64,000 nucleotides of DNA from Archivesica marissinica (taxonomy: Eukaryota > Mollusca > Bivalvia > Venerida > Vesicomyidae). The notes below the pieces were generated by a model, which was not told the origin of the DNA, did no database searches, and saw only the letters and a list, made by a program, of their open reading frames with translations. Where the stretch lies: contig CM026404.1 in the NCBI GenBank assembly GCA_014843695.1, positions 88,547,475 through 88,611,474 on the forward strand. Reading direction: 5' to 3'. Below, in pieces: positions 58,165 to 64,000 of the stretch. The translations under genes were made by a program, and so were the position numbers. The stretch's first letter is position 1, and every line of letters begins with the position of its first letter.

Positions 58165-60405
58165 CAGTTACTTAGGGTTGAATACACCAGTCCATGTCAG
58201 TTACTTAGGGTTGAATACATCAGTCCATGTCAGTTACTTAGGGTTTAATGCACCAGTCCATGTCAGTTACTTAGGGTTGAATGCACCAGTCCATGTCAGT
58301 TACTTAGGGTTGAATGGGTTAATATCATGCACCAGTCCATGTCAGTTACTTAGGGTTGAATGGGTTAAATATCCTGCACTAGTCCATGTCAGTTACTTAG
58401 GGTTGAATGGGTTAATATCATGCACCAGTCCATGTCAGTTACTTAGGGTTGAATGGGTTAATATCATGCACCAGTCCATGTCAGTTACTTAGGGTTGAAT
58501 GGGTTAATATCATGCACCAGTCCATGTCAGTTACTTAGGGTTGAATGGGTTAATATCATGCACCAGTCCATGTCAGTTACTTAGGGTTGAATGGGTTAAT
58601 ATCATGCACCAGTCCATGTCAGTTACTTAGGGTTGAATGGGTTAATATCATGCACCAGTCCATGTCAGTTACTTAGGGTTGAATGGGTTAATATCATGCA
58701 CCAGTCCATGTCAGTTACTTGGGGTTGAATGGGTTAATATCATGCACCAGTCCATGTCAGTTACTTGGGGTTGAATGGGTTAATATCATGCACCAGTCCA
58801 TGTCAGTTACTTGGGGTTGAATGGGTTAATATCATGCACCAGTCCATGTCAGTTACTTGGGGTTGAATGGGTTAATATCATGCACCAGTCCATGTCAGTT
58901 ACTTGGGGTTGAATGGGTTAATATCATGCACCAGTCCATGTCAGTTACTTGGGGTTGAATGGGTTAATATCATGCACCAGTCCATGTCAGTTACTTGGGG
59001 TTGAATGGGTTAAATATCATGCACCAGTCCATGTCAGTTACTTGGTGTTGAATGGGTTAATATCATGCACCAGTCCATGTCAGTTACTTGGGGTTGAATG
59101 GGTTAATATCATGCACCATTCCATGTCAGTTACTTGGTGTTGAATGGGTTAATATCATGCACCAGTCCATGTCAGTTACTTGGGGTTGAATGGGTTAATA
59201 TCATGCACCAGTCCATGTCAGTTACTTGGGGTTGAATGGGTTAATATCATGCACCAGTCCATGTCAGTTACTTAGGGTTGAATGGGTTAATATCATGCAC
59301 CAGTCCATGTCAGTTACTTAGGGTTGAATGGGTTAATATCATGCACCAGTCCATGTCAGTTACTTAGGGTTGAATGGGTTAATATCATGCACCAGTCCAT
59401 GTCAGTTACTTAGGTTGAATGGGTTAATATCATGCACCAGTCCATGTCAGTTACTTAGGGTTGAATGGGTTAATATCATGCACCAGTCCATGTCAGTTAC
59501 TTAGGGTTGAATGGGTTAATATCATGCACCAGTCCATGTCAGTTACTTAGGGTTGAATGGGTTAATATCATGCACCAGTCCATGTCAGTTACTTAGGGTT
59601 GAATGGGTTAATATCATGCACCAGTCCATGTCAGTTACTTAGGGTTGAATGGGTTAATATCATGCACCAGTCCATGTCAGTTACTTAGGGTTGAATGGGT
59701 TAATATCATGCACCAGTCCATGTCAGTTACTTAGGGTTGAATGGGTTAATATCATGCACCATTCCATGTCAGTTACTTAGGGTTGAATGGGTTAATATCA
59801 TGCACCATTCCATGTCAGTTACTTAGGGTTGAATGGGTTAATATCATGCACCATTCCATGTCAGTTACTTGGTGTTGAATGGGTTAATATCATGCACCAG
59901 TCCATGTCAGTTACTTAGGGTTGAATGGGTTAATATCATGCACCAGTCCATGTCAGTTACTTAGGGTTGAATGGGTTAATATCATGCACCAGTCCATGTC
60001 AGTTACTTAGGGTTGAATGGGTTAATATCATGCACCAGTCCATGTCAGTTACTTAGGGTTGAATGGGTTAATATCATGCACCAGTCCATGTCAGTTACTT
60101 AGGGTTGAATGGTTAATATCATGCACCAGTCATGTCAGTTACTGGGTGGGTTTATTAGGGTTGAATGGGTTAATATCATGCACCAGTCCATGTCAGTTAC
60201 TTAGGGTTGAATGGGTTAAATATCATGCACCAGTCCATGTCAGTTACTTAGGGTTGAATGGGTTAATATCATGCACCAGTCCATGTCAGTTACTTAGGGT
60301 TGAATGGGTTAAATATCATGCACCAGTCCATGTCAGTTACTTAGGGTTGAATGGGTTAATATCATGCACCAGTCCATGTCAGTTACTTAGGGTTGAATGG
60401 GTTAA
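58165..60405. repeat. 46-bp minisatellite made from the M1 MITE end, about 48 copies
   Basis: Unit ATGCACCAGTCCATGTCAGT, TACTTAGGGTTGAATGGGTT, AATATC. The first few units lack GGGTTAATATC and are about 31-32 bp, like those in copy 2 at 36699. A central block (about 58712-59240) has ACTTGGGG instead of ACTTAGGG. Three units at 59755-59860 share CACCATTCC. A damaged unit lies at 60109-60158. Confidence 0.96.
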
Positions 60406-60750
60406 ACCAAATCCTGAAAACAAAACAAACGTATATAGAAATAATGACAAATTAACAAATAAATATATGTGGCCTATTTAACATGATGATTTGCAAATAA
60501 TATAAACTATAATAAAATTAATAAAGAGGATGAATGATTTGATTGCCTTCAGTAAACTTGAGATCAAACGAATAAATTTCTTTATTTTTCGTTAGTTCAA
60601 TAAATAAATATTAATATATTCCTATATAAAACTGTGTTAAAGGAGACTAGTCGAGGTTTCCAGGTGGATTTTTTATGTCTAGTTTTTAAATGATTTTCTC
60701 TATCAACATACAATAGTATAAAATTAAAATCAATATGTGCCAAGAATACT
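60406..60750. other. Unassigned AT-rich spacer
   Basis: About 345 bp without a recognised feature. Confidence 0.4.
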
Positions 60751-60986
60751 GTGTATTACCCTGTATTACCGTGTATTACCGTGTATTACCGTGTATTACC
60801 GTGTATTACCCTGTATTACCATGTATTACCCTGTATTACCATGTATTACCCTGTATTACCCTGTATTACCCTGTATTACCGTGTATTACCATGTATTACC
60901 CTGTATTACCGTGTATTACCCTGTATTACCATGTATTACCCTGTATTACCCTGTATTACCATGTATTACCATGTATTACCGTGTAT
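60751..60986. repeat. Decamer microsatellite, about 23 units
   Basis: Perfectly phased decamers NTGTATTACC in which only the first base varies, being C, G or A but never T. No indels are seen over 230 bp. Confidence 0.97.
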
Positions 60987-61274
60987 GTTTTAAGTCATAT
61001 TTTCATGCTATGTTGCATACTAACACAATGTGCATCCTGACGAGAAACGTTATGTTGCATTTCTTTCCATTTTCATGTTTATTGGGAAATAAAATATGTT
61101 TAAACTAAGTCCTACCCACATGAGTGACCTTGAACCAGAATATCGGCAATAATTGTTTCAAGAAAACCGCAAACCTTATCATTTCTCAAAAACCGGCACA
61201 AAGTTATTGCTTTGAATGCTTGCACACATGTCCAAGTACTTATTATCTTCACTCACAGTAAGTCCCCACCCCCT
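60987..61274. other. Unassigned spacer
   Basis: About 290 bp, nothing recognised. Confidence 0.4.
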
Positions 61275-61439
61275 TAATAGAGGTGACCACTAACACAGGA
61301 TTGACTGTAGTTTATAGTTTATACAATTTTAGGTCGATTGCGAAACAAGTTTTTACAACAAAAACTTGTTTCGCAATCGACCTAAAATTGTATAAACTAT
61401 AAACTACAGTCAATCCTGTGTTAGTGGTCACCTCTATTA
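61275..61439. repeat. Perfect palindrome, 80-bp arms, 5-bp loop, containing a SINE-A tail
   Basis: 61275-61354 and 61360-61439 are exact reverse complements around ACAAC. The inner half of each arm is the SINE-A 3' tail (AAAAACTTGTTTCGCAATCG, ACCTAAAATTGTATAAA). The outer half is flanking sequence (AGTCAATCCTGTGTTAGTGG, TCACCTCTATT). It would fold into one long hairpin. Confidence 0.97.
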
Positions 61440-61547
61440 CACATTATATTCATTGCTCTCAATCCTGATGGAGTCCATCGCCATGAGGGAGAGAGAAGAA
61501 GCAATGTGAAATTTAAGTGCACAATTGTAACTGCCACAGCTGGGGCA
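61440..61547 (-). mobile_element. SINE-A body fragment next to the palindrome
   Basis: Minus strand: AGTTACAATTGTGCACTTAA, CACATTGCTTCTTCTCTC, ATGGCGATGGACTCCATCAG, ATTGAGAGCAATGAATATAA, then the palindrome, whose right-to-left reading supplies the tail after an inverted extra copy. The tRNA-like head is replaced by a GAGAGA run at about 61548-61559. Confidence 0.82.
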
Positions 61548-61567
61548 AGAGAGAGAGAGCAGGCCCC

Positions 61568-61676
61568 GAGGTTATAAAACTGTTCTCAGATCTCTAACTC
61601 AAGGAATTTTACACCCAGCAGAACCAATCAGAAGCTTGAGTCTGAGTTTGAGATTGGAGAAAAGTTTTATAACCTC
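61568..61676. mobile_element. Small foldback element
   Basis: Ends GAGGTTATAAAACT and AAGTTTTATAACCTC, with inner similarity extending to about 35-40 bp (CTCAGATCTCTAACTCAA against TTGAGTCTGAGTTTGAGATT). At 109 bp it is short even for a MITE and could be a solo hairpin. No target-site duplication was identified. Confidence 0.6.
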
Positions 61677-62404
61677 CGACCCAGTATTCACAGTTCCTTG
61701 GCGCAATTTAAAGGTTAAAGGGATACATTCAGTTTGGGTGAAGGATTTTTCACATTGTAAATGATGTGACAAAATAGTATGAGCATTTTCTTGTCCATAA
61801 TTTATATATTTTGGACGTCCACAGTTATAAATTGTTAAGGTTCATCATAAGGCTTCCTTTGCCAAGTATCCGTCAGACGTTTATTACAGCTTGATTGTAA
61901 GCGTTTTATTATGTATTTATGCCCCGTTAATAGGAGGAAATGTTGCAAAGGTCATTTAAAGGTTTTGAACTTTGTGGACACAAATGAGCTGTCCATATCG
62001 TGCAATTCTTGACAAGTCAACCTGGCTGAGAAGTGGCTGTTGTGTTTATGACGTATGCATGTTTTATTTTTCTATATCGTTTAATGTGGCTGTGATTATG
62101 TCTAATTTGATCGTGATCGATGTGAATTTGAATCGATCAAAAACAAAATCCTGTTATGCGTTTACGTCTGCTGAACCAGTCATAGTTTGGTTTGATCTAT
62201 CTTGAGTTCCAGTAGCATGGATGTATGTTTCCAGAACAATTTAATTTAAATTGTTCTTTGATGAATGAGGGAATAAAATATCGTGTTTAAATGACGGGTA
62301 GTTTGGAGTTAAATTCCATCATGTTGCAGATATTCAGTTTTCAAAGCATGATTATTTGTGCAGTTGAAAAAACGTCCTGTTAGATGCATGGCCCATGGTC
62401 CATG
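61677..62404. other. Unassigned spacer
   Basis: About 730 bp. A 77-codon open frame (61972-62205) is not recognised. Near 62385 there is a small palindromic CATGGCCCATGG/CCATGGCC cluster. Confidence 0.4.
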
Positions 62405-62648
62405 GCCCGAGTTGATTATGGTTGGTGACTTCAAATCACATGCACCTTATCGCTGTAGGTATGAATCCCACTGGGGTTGTTCAAGTGAGGAAGCTATCCA
62501 GCTGGCTTTCAGAAGATCTGTGGTTCTACCTGGGTGCATGTATGTGTTCCGAAATACTGCTCTTAAAGGCACCCGGGAGCTTTCTCCACCAATAATTTCT
62601 GAAGAATCGCCCACCATATGACCTAAGGTGTTGGTGCAACATTTAGCC
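62405..62648 (+). mobile_element. SINE-B copy with decayed head
   Basis: GGTTGGTGACTTCAAATCAC, CGCTGTAGGTATGAATCCCA, AAGTGAGGAAGCTATCCAGC, TGTGGTTCTACCTGGGTGCA, GAGCTTTCTCCACCAATAAT, CATATGACCTAAGGTGTTGG. The first bases of the tRNA-like head are not preserved. Overlapping short open frames on both strands come from this SINE. Confidence 0.85.
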
Positions 62649-63483
62649 CCAGATATAACCCCTTTTGTTGTGCAGCAAATCTTTATTTGAGCAATTATTT
62701 TGATACATTTCATACATCAACACTTAACTTAATCCATTTCATGGGTTTTTATCGCCTGTGGATTTGACAATAATCTCTGTAAAAACCACAACTCAAATAT
62801 GCACATTTACTCAGCAGAAACATTCATTTCCTTTCATCTTTCTCTGTACTGATGTCCGATTGTTTGTGGGAGCAGCTCGGTACAATAGAAGACATCAAAT
62901 CATAGCCAATCAATGAGTTTAAACATTATTTTATTTTGTAATGATGGTGAAAAAAAAATATAGAAATTTAAAATGTGTTGTTCCACTGGTTGAAAGCAGT
63001 GGGAATAACAGATTTGATTTCTCATGGCTTTGCAGATGTGCTACCTACATGATGAAATGTTGTCAACGTGAATGTTTTTGGACTCAAGCTTTCAGTGATA
63101 TCATTTATGACATCCTTGATGGTCGTCTAAACATGACATGGCGCACAATTGCATCGTTTTCTATCATAGAAACACACTCCTCAGCTTATAATAAAAATGA
63201 TTTTGTTTTTGTTTTAATGAACTTATAAAGCTATTATTTAAGAAATAATAAGTATCAACCGTGGTATATCGCAGAATAACCCGAGTTTGAAGTTCTTATG
63301 CGTAGAAATATATCAAGAAGGCCGAAGACTTTTCAGTTATTATATAAACACGCTTTTCAGTTATTTAACGATGATTTAACTACTGCTAGCTAGCGACCAA
63401 CTGTATGTTCTATTTTTTTTATGCAAATGTATGTTCAATTATACAGGAGTGTACTAGGTGTCCCATGTAATGGATACTACTCT
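62649..63483. other. Unassigned spacer
   Basis: About 830 bp of apparently single-copy, AT-rich sequence. It holds a 95-codon ATG open frame at 62941-63228 with ordinary composition but no recognised motif; an in-frame stop lies just upstream. I do not call it a gene. Confidence 0.4.
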
Positions 63484-63860
63484 GTACACTCCCGGATACA
63501 CCGTACTCTCCTGGATACACCCTGTAAACCCCCCAGATACACTCCTGGATACACCCTGTAAACCCCCAGATACACTCCTGGATACACCCTGTAAACCCCC
63601 CAGATACACTCCTGGATACACCCTGTAAACCCCCCAGATACACTCCTGGATACACCCTCCCTGTAAACCCCAGATACACCCTGTAAACCCCCAGCTACAC
63701 TCCTGGATACACCCTGTAAACCCCCAGATACACTCCTGGATACACCCTGTAAACCCCCAGCTACACTCCTGGATACACCCTGTAAACCTCCAGCTACACT
63801 CCTGGATACACCCTGTAAACCTCCAGCTACACTCCTGGATACACCCTGTAACACTCCTGT
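63484..63860. repeat. About 31-33-bp minisatellite, about 12 copies
   Basis: Unit CTGGATACACCCTGTAAACC, CCCCAGATACACTC, with AGCTACACTC variants in the right half. C-rich on the plus strand. Multiple minus-strand frames stay open across it. Confidence 0.95.
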
Positions 63861-64000
63861 ACATTCCTGTGTATATATTTATGTTACAATTTCACAAGTT
63901 TGTTACTGAATATTTCAATTATATGGATATGGTAACCACGGCGATGTGTCTAAGGCACGACTTCGAAATAAAACAAACTCAGTATGTCAATCAAATATGG
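63861..64000. other. Unassigned sequence to the window edge
   Basis: 140 bp, AT-rich, nothing recognised. Confidence 0.4.

Larger units (their letters stand above)
57541..60405 (+). mobile_element. TTAA-ended MITE, copy 3 (family M1), inflated to 2.9 kb
   Basis: Starts TTAACCCTTTCAACACT and ends GGGTTGAATGGGTTAA, so both TTAA ends are intact. The 5' part matches copy 2: TTTTTGCCAGTAATAATTAT, TTTTTAGACAACATTACACA, TTTTGATAAATGAA. The 3' part is replaced by the 46-bp array at 58165-60405, each unit of which carries the element end GTTGAATGGGTTAA. A second MITE (57797-58164) is inserted inside. Confidence 0.88.

Noticed and set aside
62941..63228. 95-codon ATG open frame as a small gene
   Set aside because: No motif, homologue, splice or promoter signal was recognised, and frames of this length are expected by chance in AT-rich DNA of this size.

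Overview
This 64 kb window looks like non-coding, repeat-dominated nuclear DNA from an animal genome assembly. I find no bacterial signature (no operons, ribosome binding sites or dense open frames), no convincing protein gene and no functional RNA gene. Three things point to a lophotrochozoan, most likely a mollusc and perhaps a bivalve: tRNA-headed SINEs whose bodies resemble, from memory, elements common in bivalve and gastropod genomes; several foldback or MITE-type elements; and a very high load of short-unit tandem arrays. The organism call is inference. Two runs of exactly 1,000 N (31969-32968 and 51670-52669) are scaffold gaps, and both begin at the edge of a satellite.

Layout. 1-10.5 kb is a patchwork of SINE copies, foldback elements and small arrays (AT-rich microsatellite, 29-, 30-, 30-, 16- and 21-bp units). 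10.9-31.97 kb is one array of a 25-bp satellite, about 840 copies, running into the first gap. 33-35.2 kb holds a 48-bp array and a G-rich array. 35.4-41.6 kb mixes two TTAA-ended MITEs, SINE copies, 21-bp and 25/18-bp arrays, and the only notable stretch of apparently unique DNA (37.6-39.05 kb). That stretch has a 129-codon open frame and two RFX X-box-like palindromes. 41.6-48.15 kb carries 27-, 62-, 38- and 36-bp arrays, the first interrupted by a SINE with clear target-site duplications. 48.4-56.5 kb is a run of 21/24-bp, 45-bp, about 30-bp and 31-bp arrays. 56.9-60.4 kb has a SINE nested in a SINE, then a TTAA-flanked MITE inflated to 2.9 kb by a 46-bp array made from its own end. 60.7-64 kb has a decamer array, an 80-bp-arm perfect palindrome, a small foldback element, a SINE and a 33-bp array.

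The unifying observation is that several minisatellites are not independent sequence. They are amplified pieces of the dispersed elements they sit in. Two arrays are internal segments of one SINE family (called SINE-A here), at least three more abut SINE-A fragments, one carries a tRNA-like SINE start, and one is the end of a MITE. The SINEs are modular: at least three different tRNA-like heads occur on the SINE-A body and/or tail. Most long open frames in the window (up to over 1,000 codons) arise because array units are multiples of three; they should not be annotated as genes.
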